Assembly: GCA_963797005.1 (NCBI GenBank)
Contig: CAWCOF010000009.1
Span: 558,001 to 622,000, forward strand
DNA from: AWTP1-13 sp963797005
GTDB taxonomy: Bacteria > Pseudomonadota > Alphaproteobacteria > Rhizobiales > Hyphomicrobiaceae
Reading direction: 5' to 3'
DNA: 64,000 nucleotides
In this document: piece after piece, positions 38,019-47,900 of the stretch
How positions within the stretch are numbered: the stretch's first letter is position 1
How the letters are laid out: the number at the start of each line of letters is the position of its first letter
Program-made: the position numbers and the translations under genes
Notes under the pieces: generated by a model
Seen by the model: only the letters and a program-made list of their open reading frames with translations
Told to the model about the DNA's origin: nothing
Databases searched by the model: none

Positions 38019-38411
38019 ATGTCAAAGGTGTTCTTGTCCCACGCTGCACGAGACGGCGAACTTGCAGGGAAGATCGCGCGGGAGCTGCGCAAGTATGGTC
38101 TCGAGCCCCTTGTCGTTTCGAACAGCGCACATGGGCACGACCTTCGGCAAGCTGTGAAATCAAGTATTCGAAGCGCCGATGCTTTTGTCTTGGTCTTGAG
38201 CGTCCCGGACACCGCGATATCGGGCTGGGCCAGCTACGAGCTGGGCGTGGCGGAGGCTCTGGGCAAGCCGACCTTGCTGCTGCTGTCGCACAACAATGCA
38301 ATCGATCAGCTTCCTTTCGAGTTGGCCGATCTTCCGGTCCTGGCATTCGATCCCGAACAGCCCGCTCGCGCGAGTCGCGAGATTGCCGACTGTCTGTTGG
38401 CGGTGGCGTGA
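38019..38411 (+). CDS. Stand-alone TIR-domain protein B
   Basis: 130 residues, a bare TIR domain: KVFLSHAARDGELAGKIARE (3-22), DAFVLVLSVPDTAISGWASYE (54-74) with Glu74 at the catalytic position, and LGVAEALGKPTLLLL. The N-terminal similarity to protein A is moderate, so this looks like an old duplication or a heteromeric pair. Bacterial TIR domains often cleave NAD+ in anti-phage signalling; that function is inference here. Confidence 0.75.
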   Translation: MSKVFLSHAARDGELAGKIARELRKYGLEPLVVSNSAHGHDLRQAVKSSIRSADAFVLVLSVPDTAISGWASYELGVAEALGKPTLLLLSHNNAIDQLPFELADLPVLAFDPEQPARASREIADCLLAVA

Positions 38412-38583
38412 GATCTCGGCCGCTCGAAGCGCCACTGTTGAAGCGCTCGCATATATCCAGCTGCGCTCTTGAAACGACAGCCGTACATGCACATGTGCGC
38501 GCGCTGATGCGTCGTATTATAGTGATGCGTTTGTCTGTGGCTTCACGCAAACCGGCCTCGGGCTCTCGGGCAATATCAAGATC

Positions 38584-40269
38584 ATGACGGGCTCCCTCGT
38601 TCTTCTCGACCTGATGGGTGGCGTGGCGCTGCTGCTGTGGGGCCTGCATATGGTCCAGAGCGGCATCCTGCGCGCGTTCGGCTCCGACCTGCGGCGGCTC
38701 CTGTCGAAGGCGCTCGCCAGCCGCTACCCCGCGTTCCTCGCGGGCCTCGGGCTGACGACGGTCTTGCAGAGCAGCACGGCGACCGCGCTGATGACGGCTT
38801 CGTTCGCCACGCAGGGCCTCGTCGGGCTGGTGCCGGCGCTGGCGATCCTGCTCGGCGCCAACGTGGGCACCACGCTCATCGTGCAGATCCTGTCCTTCAA
38901 TGTCGCCGCCGCCGCGCCCGCCTTGTTCGTGATCGGGCTCGTCGCCTTCCGCAGCGCACCGCGCAGCCGCGTGAAAGACCTCGGCAGGGTTTCGATCGGC
39001 CTGGGGTTGATCCTGCTCGCCCTGCACATCCTGCTCGACACGTTGGCCCCGGCCGAGAGCGCGCCGGCGATGCGGGCGCTGCTGGGCGCCATCACGGCTG
39101 ACCCGGTGATGTGCATCCTGCTCGCGGGAGCGCTCACATGGGCGGCCCATTCCAGCGTGGCGACCGTCCTTTTGATCATGTCGCTCGCCTATTCTCAGTT
39201 CGTCACACCCGAGGCCGCCATGGCGCTCGTGCTGGGCGCCAACCTTGGCAGTGCCATCAATCCGCTTCTGGAAGGCGCGGATCGCGGCGACCCGGCGAGC
39301 TATCGCCTGCCGGTCGGCAATCTCATCAATCGACTGGTCGGCGTGGTGCTGGTCGTGCCGTTCCTGCACCCGATCGCGGGTGCCTTTGTCGTGATTGAGC
39401 CCGATTTGGCCAGAGCCACGGCACAATTCCACATGGCGTTCAACGTGGTTCTCGCCCTCGCCTTCATCGGGCTGCTGGGCCCGCTCGCCCGGCTGCTGGA
39501 AAGAGTCTTACCCGCGCGCAGGTCCGCCGCCGACCCGGCCGCGCCGCGCCACCTCGATGAGAGCGCACTCAATACGCCGGCGCTGGCGCTCGCGGATGCG
39601 GCCCGCGAGACGCTGCGCATGGGTGATGTCGTGGAGGGCATGCTGCGGCAGGCCATGGCGGCGCTGCTGACCAACAATCGGGCGCTGGTGCGCGAGGCGG
39701 CGCGCATGGACGACGTGGTCGACAAGCTCGACGAGGCGATCAAGCTCTACATCACCAAGCTCACGCGCGGCAGTCTGGACGAGCACGAAAGCCGCCGTGC
39801 CATGGAAATCGTCTCCTTCACCATCAACCTGGAGCACATCGGCGATATCATCGACAAGAACCTGAGCGAGCTGGCCGCCAAGAAGATCAAGCGCCAGCTC
39901 CAGTTCTCGAGCGAGGGCGCGGAGGAACTTGCCGCCTTCCACAAGCGCATCCTGGAGAGCCTCAGGCTGGCGCTGGGCGTGTTCATGTCGGGCGACGTTC
40001 GGGACGCGCGCCGGCTGATCGCCGAGAAAACCGAGCTGCGCAGCATCGAGCTGGCCGCCGGCGAGCGGCATCTTGATCGGTTGCGCCAGGGCCTGCCGGC
40101 GACGCTGGAGACGACCTCGCTGCACCTCGACATCCTGCGTGACCTCAAGCGCATCCATTCGCACATTTGCTCGGTCGCCTATCCGGTGCTGGAAGCGGCC
40201 GGCGAGACGGTTGCGGAGCGCGTGGAGAGCGAGCCGCTTCCCCTCGGGCTACCCAGGACAGCGCAATAG
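38584..40269 (+). CDS. Na/Pi cotransporter family protein with PhoU-like domain
   Basis: 561 residues. Two inverted QSS repeats in the membrane part (TTVLQSSTATALMTASF and AAHSSVATVLLIMSLAY) are the signature of NptA/YjbB phosphate carriers. A cytoplasmic C-terminal PhoU-like helical domain (about 340-540) follows. It moves phosphate with sodium, often as an exporter. The 172 bases upstream hold no clear motif. Confidence 0.88.
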   Translation: MTGSLVLLDLMGGVALLLWGLHMVQSGILRAFGSDLRRLLSKALASRYPAFLAGLGLTTVLQSSTATALMTASFATQGLVGLVPALAILLGANVGTTLIVQILSFNVAAAAPALFVIGLVAFRSAPRSRVKDLGRVSIGLGLILLALHILLDTLAPAESAPAMRALLGAITADPVMCILLAGALTWAAHSSVATVLLIMSLAYSQFVTPEAAMALVLGANLGSAINPLLEGADRGDPASYRLPVGNLINRLVGVVLVVPFLHPIAGAFVVIEPDLARATAQFHMAFNVVLALAFIGLLGPLARLLERVLPARRSAADPAAPRHLDESALNTPALALADAARETLRMGDVVEGMLRQAMAALLTNNRALVREAARMDDVVDKLDEAIKLYITKLTRGSLDEHESRRAMEIVSFTINLEHIGDIIDKNLSELAAKKIKRQLQFSSEGAEELAAFHKRILESLRLALGVFMSGDVRDARRLIAEKTELRSIELAAGERHLDRLRQGLPATLETTSLHLDILRDLKRIHSHICSVAYPVLEAAGETVAERVESEPLPLGLPRTAQ

Positions 40270-40512
40270 GCGTGCTGAGCCCTGCGTGCTGGCCTCCGAG
40301 CCATGATCTAGGGACATAGCTGCCGGCTTGTTGAACCGGGTTTAACACCCACATTGGCCCTGTTTCCCTTGCCTGCCGGAGCGGGCGGGGATCGTCGGCC
40401 TAGCCGCCGTTTCGACCTTGGCGGGGCTTTCATGGGCAGCAACGGGCGTGTATAAGCCGCGCCCATTCGCATGCAGCGTCCGTCGCCCGAGTCCCCAGAA
40501 AAAACGCACTCC

Positions 40513-42414
40513 ATGGCACAGACTGCCGCGGCCTCCCAAGGCGTCGAGGCCGAGCACAGCGATCGGCATTTTTGGGCGCTCGCGCTCGGCTCGATCGGTG
40601 TCGTCTACGGCGACATCGGCACCAGCCCGCTGTACGCGCTGCGCGAAGCCGTGCTGGCGGCGAACAAGGAAGGCGCCGTCCTTCCCGAGACGGTGCTGGG
40701 CATTCTGTCCCTGATCACGTGGACGCTGCTGCTGGTCGTCACCCTCAAGTACGTGATCGTCCTTCTCAACGCCGACAACAAGGGCGAGGGCGGCACGTTC
40801 GCCCTGATGGCGCTGGGCCAATCCGTCGCCAAGCGCAGCGCCTCGCTCCTCCTGGTGCTGGGCGTCGTCGGCGCCGCCTTCTTCTATGGCGACGCGGTGA
40901 TCACGCCGGCGATCTCGGTGCTGTCGGCCGTGGAAGGCCTCAAGCTTTTAGCGCCGGGCTTCGACCAAGTGGTGCTGCCGATCACGGTGGTCATTTTGGT
41001 GCTGCTCTTTGCTGTCCAATCGCGCGGCACGAGCGCGGTTGCCCGGTTCTTCGGGCCGGTGATGCTGGTGTGGTTCGTCGTGCTGGCGATCGGCGGCATG
41101 ATCCACATCATCGACGATCCGCGCGTGTTTCAGGCGCTCAATCCGGCTGTCGGGGTCTCCTTCATCCTGACGCACGGCGTCATCGGGCTCGCCGTCATGG
41201 GCCTCGTCTTCCTGGTGGCGACGGGCGCGGAGGCGCTCTATGCCGACCTTGGCCATTTCGGCCGCAAGCCGATACGCACGGCCTGGCTGTTCCTCGTCCA
41301 GCCGGCCCTGATACTCAACTATTTCGGCCAGGGCGCGCTGCTGCTTGCCAATCCGGCCGCGATCGAGAACCCGTTCTATCGCCTCTATCCCAAGTGGGCG
41401 CTGGTGCCCATGCTGCTGATGGCGACGATGGCGACCGTGATCGCCAGCCAGGCGGTGATCACCGGCGCCTTCTCCTTCACCCGGCAGGCCATCCAGCTCG
41501 GTCTGTTGCCGCGTCTTCAGATCCGCCACACCTCGGAGAGCGTCGCCGGCCAGATCTTCCTGCCGCGCGTCAACCAGATGCTGTTCGTCGCCGTGCTTTT
41601 GGTGACGGTCACGTTCCGCACCTCGAGCGATCTCGCCGCCGCCTACGGCCTCTCCGTCACGGCGACCATGGTGATCGACAGCCTGATGGCCTTCTTCGTT
41701 GTGTGGCGATGCTGGGGCTGGCCCGTGTGGAAGGCGGCGCTGCTGATCGTGCCGCTGCTGCAGATCGAGCAGGCGTTCCTCATCGCCAACATTTTGAAGA
41801 TCCCGGAGGGCGCCTGGCTCCCCGTCCTCATTGCCGCCACCATCACGCTCGCCGCCCTGACCTGGGTGCGCGGCTCCAAGAGCCTTGGACGGGCGACGCG
41901 CAAGAACGAGGCCGACCTCGAATGGCTGGTGCGCAAGCTCGATGCCAAGCCGCCGCACCGCGTGCCGGGCACCGCCGTCTTCCTCACCGGCGATCCCAAC
42001 TGCGCGCCGACGTCGCTCATGCACAACCTCAAGCACAACCGCGTGCTGCACGAGCGCAACATCATCCTGACCATCAAGACCGAGGACACCCCGCGCGTTG
42101 CCCGCCACGAGCGCATCGAGGTCGACAAGGTGGCCGACACCTTCGTTCGCGTCATTGCCCGCTACGGCTTCATGGAGACGCCGAGCGTGCCCAAGATCCT
42201 GGACATGTGCCGGCGCAAGGATCTCAACATCGACATCTCGGCGACCTCGTTCTTTCTGTCCCGGCGCGCGCTCAAGACCGCGGCGAAATCGGAGATGCCC
42301 CACTGGCAGGAGCGGCTGTTCATCTGGCTCGCCGGCCGGGCCGAGGACGCCACCGAGTATTTCCGCATCCCCAGCGATCGCGTGGTCGAGGTCGGCACCC
42401 AGGTCATGGTGTGA
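40513..42414 (+). CDS. kup: Low-affinity potassium uptake protein Kup
   Basis: 633 residues with twelve membrane segments. GSIGVVYGDIGTSPLYALRE, GEGGTFALMAL, FYGDAVITPAISVLSAVEG and GAEALYADLGHFG are diagnostic of Kup. A soluble C-terminal domain ends EYFRIPSDRVVEVGTQVMV. It is a H+/K+ symporter. ATG 40513 (MAQTAAASQG) is used; an in-frame ATG at 40471 adds 14 residues. Confidence 0.92.
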   Translation: MAQTAAASQGVEAEHSDRHFWALALGSIGVVYGDIGTSPLYALREAVLAANKEGAVLPETVLGILSLITWTLLLVVTLKYVIVLLNADNKGEGGTFALMALGQSVAKRSASLLLVLGVVGAAFFYGDAVITPAISVLSAVEGLKLLAPGFDQVVLPITVVILVLLFAVQSRGTSAVARFFGPVMLVWFVVLAIGGMIHIIDDPRVFQALNPAVGVSFILTHGVIGLAVMGLVFLVATGAEALYADLGHFGRKPIRTAWLFLVQPALILNYFGQGALLLANPAAIENPFYRLYPKWALVPMLLMATMATVIASQAVITGAFSFTRQAIQLGLLPRLQIRHTSESVAGQIFLPRVNQMLFVAVLLVTVTFRTSSDLAAAYGLSVTATMVIDSLMAFFVVWRCWGWPVWKAALLIVPLLQIEQAFLIANILKIPEGAWLPVLIAATITLAALTWVRGSKSLGRATRKNEADLEWLVRKLDAKPPHRVPGTAVFLTGDPNCAPTSLMHNLKHNRVLHERNIILTIKTEDTPRVARHERIEVDKVADTFVRVIARYGFMETPSVPKILDMCRRKDLNIDISATSFFLSRRALKTAAKSEMPHWQERLFIWLAGRAEDATEYFRIPSDRVVEVGTQVMV

Positions 42415-42544
42415 CGGGCAGGCCGGCGCGCGGCGGGCCGGCCCGTGGCTAGGCAAAGACAAGGGGCGTTCGGCGCGGCGTATTGCGCCCCTGGACGCGG
42501 CACCTCCGCCACCCGATATTGCAAGGTACCGCAGGAGGGCTTGG

Positions 42545-43963
42545 TTGAACGACAAGCGCGACGAGGAGGAGAACCGCCTTTCGGCCCGCGCCGCACGCTA
42601 TGTGCGGGTCGGCACCAATGTGGGTGCGGTTGCCGCGCGCGTCGCCAGCCAGCGCCTGTTCGGCCTCGACGTGGATGATGCCAAGAACGCCGCCGCGCTT
42701 GCCGCCGCCCTGGGCGGCCTCAAGGGCCCGATCATGAAGGTGGCCCAGCTGATGGCCACCATCCCCGAGGTGCTACCCGCCGAGTACGCCGAGCAACTGG
42801 CGCAGCTGCAGTCGCAGGCCCCGCCCATGGGCCCCGCCTTCGTGCGGCGGCGGATGGTGGCGGAGTTGGGCCCCGACTGGGCCGGCCGGTATCGGACGTT
42901 CGAGCCGCAGCCAGCGGCCTCCGCGTCGCTGGGCCAGGTGCATCGCGCCGTCGCGCACGACGGCCGGGCGCTCGCCGCCAAGCTGCAGTATCCCGACATG
43001 CAGTCGGCCGTGGAGGCGGACCTCAATCAGCTCAAGGTCGTGTTCTCCCTGCACGCGCGCATGAACCCGGCCATCGATACCGGCGAGATGCTGAAAGAGA
43101 TCGCGGCGCGGCTGCGCGAGGAGCTCGACTATGAGCTGGAGTCGAACCACATGGCGCTCTACGGCGCAATCTTCCGGGACGAGCCCACGATCCGCGTGCC
43201 CGAGGTGCTGCCCGAGCTCTCGACCAAGCGGCTGCTCACCATGACGTGGCTCGAGGGTCGGCGGCTGCTCGACTACAAGGCAGCACCCCTGGAGCACCGC
43301 AACGCGATCGCGCGGGCCATGTTCCGCGCCTGGTGGTATCCGTTCTCCCGCTACGGCGTCATCCACGGCGACCCGCATCTGGGCAACTACACCATCTTCG
43401 AGGACGGCGCGGCCAATGGCGCCACCCCAGTTGCGGCAGGTGCGCCGCTGGGGCGCCCGGCCGGCATCAATCTGCTCGACTACGGCTGCATCCGCACCTT
43501 CCCCACGCCGTTCGTGCAAGGCGTGATCGATCTCTACAACGGGTTGCTCAGGGGCAACCGCGACCTCGTCGTGCACGCTTACGAGACCTGGGGCTTCACC
43601 GGCCTGTCGTCCGAGCTGATCGACACCTTGAACATCTGGGCGCGGTTCATCTATGGCCCGCTGCTCGACGACCGCGAGCGCGAGATCGCGGAAGGGACGA
43701 CGCCGGGCCAATACGGCCGCAGGGAAGCCTTCACCGTGCACAAGGCGCTGAAGGAGAAGGGGCCCGTGAAGGTGCCGCGCGAGTTCGTGTTCATGGACCG
43801 CGCCGCGATCGGGCTCGGCGGCGTGTTCCTGCACCTTGCGGCCCGGCTCAACTGGCACGAGATGTTCAACGACACGATCGAGGGCTTTTCCCTCGACGCT
43901 GTGGGTGCGCGCCAGAAGGCAGCCTTCGAAGCCGCCGGCGTGCCGCTGCCGGCCGTCGCCTAA
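42545..43963 (+). CDS. ABC1/UbiB-family atypical kinase
   Basis: 472 residues. ABC1 signature: GGLKGPIMKVAQLMATIP (the KxGQ motif), A-rich loop AASASLGQVHRA, HGDPHLGNYTIF (catalytic) and LLDYGCIRTF (metal). Related proteins support ubiquinone synthesis or lipid handling. The start is TTG 42545, decided by a strong AGGAGG at 42533; no ATG fits the conserved N-terminus. It follows kup by 130 bases. Confidence 0.85.
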   Translation: MNDKRDEEENRLSARAARYVRVGTNVGAVAARVASQRLFGLDVDDAKNAAALAAALGGLKGPIMKVAQLMATIPEVLPAEYAEQLAQLQSQAPPMGPAFVRRRMVAELGPDWAGRYRTFEPQPAASASLGQVHRAVAHDGRALAAKLQYPDMQSAVEADLNQLKVVFSLHARMNPAIDTGEMLKEIAARLREELDYELESNHMALYGAIFRDEPTIRVPEVLPELSTKRLLTMTWLEGRRLLDYKAAPLEHRNAIARAMFRAWWYPFSRYGVIHGDPHLGNYTIFEDGAANGATPVAAGAPLGRPAGINLLDYGCIRTFPTPFVQGVIDLYNGLLRGNRDLVVHAYETWGFTGLSSELIDTLNIWARFIYGPLLDDREREIAEGTTPGQYGRREAFTVHKALKEKGPVKVPREFVFMDRAAIGLGGVFLHLAARLNWHEMFNDTIEGFSLDAVGARQKAAFEAAGVPLPAVA

Positions 43964-44042
43964 CGCCCAGAATTCGTTTGGTATTCGATTGTTGGTCGAG
44001 GTACTCTCGAAAGAGCGTTTCACGCCGGCAGGAACTAATAAC

Positions 44043-44765
44043 ATGGTTACGCTTATCAAATTGCTCGCTGCTATTTGGTGCGTAGTTCTTGGTGTGGCAA
44101 CCGGTGGGCACGTATTTCCAGATGCCGTGCGGAATAATAGGTTCCTATCAACAATGGCCAATGGGGTTGTGATCCTCGGGGCGCTTTATCTCTTTCGGGA
44201 TATATATAGGGATCTCCGCGAATTCCAGCCCCCAAATATGCCAAAGCTAGAATACAAAGGCCTTTCCTGGACGGAGTCCCTCAATGCGCTCAGCATAGTG
44301 TCGCTCATGATGTTGTCGGCACTTGTTGCAATGTACAGAGGATTTACGCGAGAGGTTTTATCGATAACATCTTGGATTTGTGCGGCCGTTGCCGTGTTAA
44401 TTTTCTTGCGCATAAATATTTTGCTGCCTGTTTCACCAGCGCCCTGGTCTTTCGACCTCGCTATTGCCGTTATCGTGTTGTCCGCGGTTTTTGTATCTGT
44501 TTTGATAGTGGCGCACTTAATAGTAAGCCGCATCGCCGACAGCTTGCTTGATAGCCGGATCAAGCTCGGCGATCGTATGGCGGGGTTTTGCTTTGGAGCC
44601 GTGCGCGGATTTATATTGGCTGCAATCCCGCTCATGTTTCTTACACAGGCTGGAATCTTGCAGACTTGGATCGATGAATCGAGGCCCCTAAGTCTCACCC
44701 GCGACTTGGGGCAGACGATATTCTCGTTCCTTGCATCTCTGTTAGGCCCGACAGGGAGTATGTGA
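44043..44765 (+). CDS. CvpA-like membrane protein, AT-rich
   Basis: 240 residues with about six hydrophobic segments. The C-terminal half (NALSIVSLMMLSALVAMYRG to GFCFGAVRGFILAAIPLMFL) looks like the CvpA/colicin V production family. The N-terminal third is an extra two-helix unit. Codon use is clearly different from neighbours, with many A/T-ending codons (AAT AAT AGG, ATA TAT AGG), so the gene was probably acquired recently. The first clear ATG is 44043. Confidence 0.6.
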   Translation: MVTLIKLLAAIWCVVLGVATGGHVFPDAVRNNRFLSTMANGVVILGALYLFRDIYRDLREFQPPNMPKLEYKGLSWTESLNALSIVSLMMLSALVAMYRGFTREVLSITSWICAAVAVLIFLRINILLPVSPAPWSFDLAIAVIVLSAVFVSVLIVAHLIVSRIADSLLDSRIKLGDRMAGFCFGAVRGFILAAIPLMFLTQAGILQTWIDESRPLSLTRDLGQTIFSFLASLLGPTGSM

Positions 44766-44899
44766 GGCGAGGAGCGAACTCTGGTGCGCATTTTCAGGGA
44801 GTGTAGCACTGGGCCCGCTAGCTTCTTCTCCCAGATCGCGGCATCGTAGAATCGAAATCACGGGGTGTTACGCAGCTCCACGTCTTGAACGAGGCAGTC

Positions 44900-45709
44900 A
44901 TGGCCAACAAGCAGGGACAGATCCGGGTCGGGATTGGCGGGTGGACGTTTGAGCCGTGGCGCGGCGTGTTCTATCCCAAGGGCCTGCCGCATGCGCGCGA
45001 GCTGGAATACGCGAGCGAGCACCTCACCTCCATCGAGATCAACGGCACCTTCTATCGCACTCAAGTTCCCGCAACCTTCGCCAAGTGGGAGAGCGAGACG
45101 CCCAAGGGCTTTGTGTTCTCGGTCAAGGGCCCGCGCTATGCGGTGAACCGGCGCGTGCTGGCGGAGGCGGGCGACTCTATCAAGCGGTTCATCGATTCCG
45201 GCGTGCTGGAGCTGAAGGACAAGCTCGGGCCGCTGCTGTGGCAGTTCGCACCCACCAAGAAGTTCGACGCCGCCGACTTCGGCAAGTTCCTGGAGCTGCT
45301 GCCGGCCAAGGTCGATGGCCGCAAAATCCGCCACGTGGTCGAGGTGCGAAACGCCTCGTTCTGCACGCCTGAGTTCATCGCCCTTGTTCGCGAGTTCGGC
45401 ACCCCCGTCGTCTATGCCGAGCATGAGACCTATCCCGGCATTCCCGACGCCGTCGGCGATTTCGTCTATGCGCGGCTGCAGAAGGGCGAAGACTCGATCC
45501 CGACCGCCTATCCGCCGAAGGCTTTGGATGCCTGGGCCAAGCGTGCCGCCGCCTGGGCGGCGGGCGGCACGCCCAGCGATCTCGCCCTGGTCGACCCGGA
45601 CAAGAAGGGCAAGGCCGCACCCCGCGACGTGTTCGTCTACTTCATCCACGAGGGCAAGGTGCGCGCCCCCGCCGCCGCCATGGCGCTGATCGAGCGGGTT
45701 GCAAAATGA
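44900..45709 (+). CDS. DUF72 family protein
   Basis: 269 residues with the DUF72 TIM-barrel signature GIGGWTFEPWRGVFYPKGLP, SIEINGTFYRTQ and LWQFAPTKKFD. The family is widespread with no agreed biochemical role. ATG 44900 is used; a TTG at 44885 is also in frame. It is followed closely by a methyltransferase gene. Confidence 0.85.
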   Translation: MANKQGQIRVGIGGWTFEPWRGVFYPKGLPHARELEYASEHLTSIEINGTFYRTQVPATFAKWESETPKGFVFSVKGPRYAVNRRVLAEAGDSIKRFIDSGVLELKDKLGPLLWQFAPTKKFDAADFGKFLELLPAKVDGRKIRHVVEVRNASFCTPEFIALVREFGTPVVYAEHETYPGIPDAVGDFVYARLQKGEDSIPTAYPPKALDAWAKRAAAWAAGGTPSDLALVDPDKKGKAAPRDVFVYFIHEGKVRAPAAAMALIERVAK

Positions 45710-45734
45710 TTGGCGCCACCTCGGGACCATTGCC

Positions 45735-46578
45735 ATGAACACCGAGATTCGCTCGGCCATCGATTTTTACGAGCAGCATCCGATCTCGGCCGCCATCATC
45801 CTCGCCAAGCTGGACTTCGAGCCGCGGCCACCTCAGCGGCCTGACGCCGGAGGAGCTGTTCCCCCACGACCAGGACCACTACGGCGGGCTCGCCGCCAAC
45901 GATGCACTGGCGAAACGCGTCCGCATCGGCCGCGGCACGCGGGTCGCCGACTTCTGCGCCGGGCTCGGCGGGCCGGCGCGCTATCTGGCCCACACCTACG
46001 GCGCCGAGGTCACCGGCATCGAGCTGACGCCGGCGCGCGTGGCTGGCGCCAACGACCTGACGCATCGCGTCGGCCTCGACGCGCACGTGCACGTGATCGA
46101 GGGCAACGTCATGGCCGTGCCGCTGCCCGACGGCAGCATGGACGCGGTCATCAGCCAGGAGGCCTTTCTGCACGTGCCGAACCTTGGCCGCGCGCTGGCC
46201 GAGGCGTTCCGCATCCTGCGCACGGGCGGGCGCCTTGCCTTCACCAACTGGGTGGCGGAGCGGCCCTTGTCGGAGGCGGATACCGAGTTGATGTGGCAGG
46301 GCATGGCGGTGGCGCCGCTCTACAGCTTCCAGGAGCAGCGCACCCTGCTTGAGCGCACGGGCTTTGACGTCGTCTCAGTCGAGGACCTGACCGCGGAATG
46401 GGGCACGCTGCTGGAGCAGCGGCTCGCCATGTACCGCAAGCTGCGCCGCGAGGCCGAAGCCGCCGGCACGCCTGCCGGCCATGACGCGTTCTACCGCTCC
46501 TATGTCCGCCTGGTGGAGCTGGTGAAGCTCGCCGCGCTCGGCGGCGGGCGCTTCACGGCGGAGAAGCCGGGCGGGTAG
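45735..46578 (+). CDS. Class I SAM-dependent methyltransferase (one frameshift)
   Basis: About 280 residues, starting MNTEIRSAIDFYEQHPISAA. After one extra base near 45830 the Rossmann fold follows: GLTPEELFPHDQDHYGG, motif I VADFCAGLGGPARYLA, acidic IELTPARVAGA, VIEGNVMAVPLPDGSMDAV, and a C-terminal helical part. It resembles glycine/sarcosine or dimethylglycine N-methyltransferase types, but the acceptor is unknown. Confidence 0.75.
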
Positions 46579-46705
46579 GGTGGACGCGCTCGTCGCCGCA
46601 ACGCTGCTTTGCAGGCGGCGGCAGTGAGGCGAGGGGGAAATCGGGCTAAGAATGCCCTCGACAACGGCTGCTGACGCACCGCGGCCGATCCGGGGGGAAT
46701 GTGCA

Positions 46706-47815
46706 ATGCAGTCCTGGCGTCACCGCGCCCATCATATCGGCAGCTTTCTGCGCCCGTCTCGGCTGCTTGCCGCGCGCGACCAGTTCGCCGCGGGCAAGAT
46801 CAACGCTGGTGGCCTGCGCGCGGTCGAGGACGACGCGATCCGCGCCGCCGCTGCCATGCAGGAGCGGCTCGGCTTCCACTTCGTCACCGACGGCGAATTT
46901 CGCCGCATGTCCTGGCGCTCGATACTGATCGAGCGCGTCCCGGGCTTTGCCACCGCCGAAGCGATCGGCAACGTCGACCAGGCGCAGGACGGGGCGGGCG
47001 GGACCGTCGCCATCGGCAATGCCCCCTACGTGACGCGCCCGATTGCCGTCGATGCGCCGGTGGCGATCGACGATGCCGCCTTTCTGCTCGATTGTACGCA
47101 GTCGGCCGCCAAGATCGCGCTGCCGAGCCCCTCCTACATGCACTTCCTGCGCGGCGATGCCTCTTTCTCCCGCGACGCCTACCCCGACCGGCAAGCCTAC
47201 TTCGCAGCCCTCGTCTCGCTCTACGCCAACGAGATCGCCCTCCTGGCCAAGCGCGGCGTGAAGATGGTGCAGCTCGACGAGGTGGCCGTGACCGCTATGT
47301 GCGACCCCAACATCCGCGCCAAGCTCGCCGCCCGCGGTGACGACCCGGAGCAGCTGATCGAGGACTACACCGCCGCCGTTGGCGCGATCCTGGCACGCAA
47401 GCCTGCCGGTCTGACCATCGGCATCCACATGTGCCGCGGCAATTTCAGCGGCAAGTGGCTGGCGAGCGGCGGCTACGGCCACCTGCGCGCGACTTTCATG
47501 GGCAAGCTGGCGCCGGACCTGTGGTTGCTCGAGTTCGATTCCGAGCGGGCGGGCGATTTTGGCATCCTTGCCGGCATCGACAAGGCCTCCAACGTCATCC
47601 TGGGCCTGATCAGCACCAAGTCGTCGGTGATGGAGGATCGGGTGATGGTGCTCGCGCGGCTTGCGGAGGCAGCCAAGATCATGGCGCTCGATCGTCTCGG
47701 CATCTCGCCGCAATGCGGCTTTGCCAGTCACGTCTCCGGCAACCCGATCACGCCCGAGGTTCAGGAGCAGAAGCTGCAACTCGTGATGGACGTCGCGCGC
47801 GAGGTCTGGGGGTAG
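46706..47815 (+). CDS. MetE-like (cobalamin-independent methionine synthase II family) protein
   Basis: 369 residues corresponding to the catalytic half of MetE. HHIGSFLRPSRLLAAR is the family N-terminus; zinc ligands lie in GIHMCRGNF (His, Cys) and SPQCGFAS (Cys), with QLDEVAVTAM between. Without the N-terminal MetE half it cannot be a normal methionine synthase; such paralogues transfer methyl groups from small donors. GGGGGGAATGTGC precedes ATG 46706. Confidence 0.8.
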   Translation: MQSWRHRAHHIGSFLRPSRLLAARDQFAAGKINAGGLRAVEDDAIRAAAAMQERLGFHFVTDGEFRRMSWRSILIERVPGFATAEAIGNVDQAQDGAGGTVAIGNAPYVTRPIAVDAPVAIDDAAFLLDCTQSAAKIALPSPSYMHFLRGDASFSRDAYPDRQAYFAALVSLYANEIALLAKRGVKMVQLDEVAVTAMCDPNIRAKLAARGDDPEQLIEDYTAAVGAILARKPAGLTIGIHMCRGNFSGKWLASGGYGHLRATFMGKLAPDLWLLEFDSERAGDFGILAGIDKASNVILGLISTKSSVMEDRVMVLARLAEAAKIMALDRLGISPQCGFASHVSGNPITPEVQEQKLQLVMDVAREVWG

Positions 47816-47900
47816 GGGCGCCCCGGCCGCCGGCAGCGCGTCGCGGACGTCGCGGCGGACGCCCAGGTGACAATCAGCCCCAGCGCCGCTGGACCAAGCA

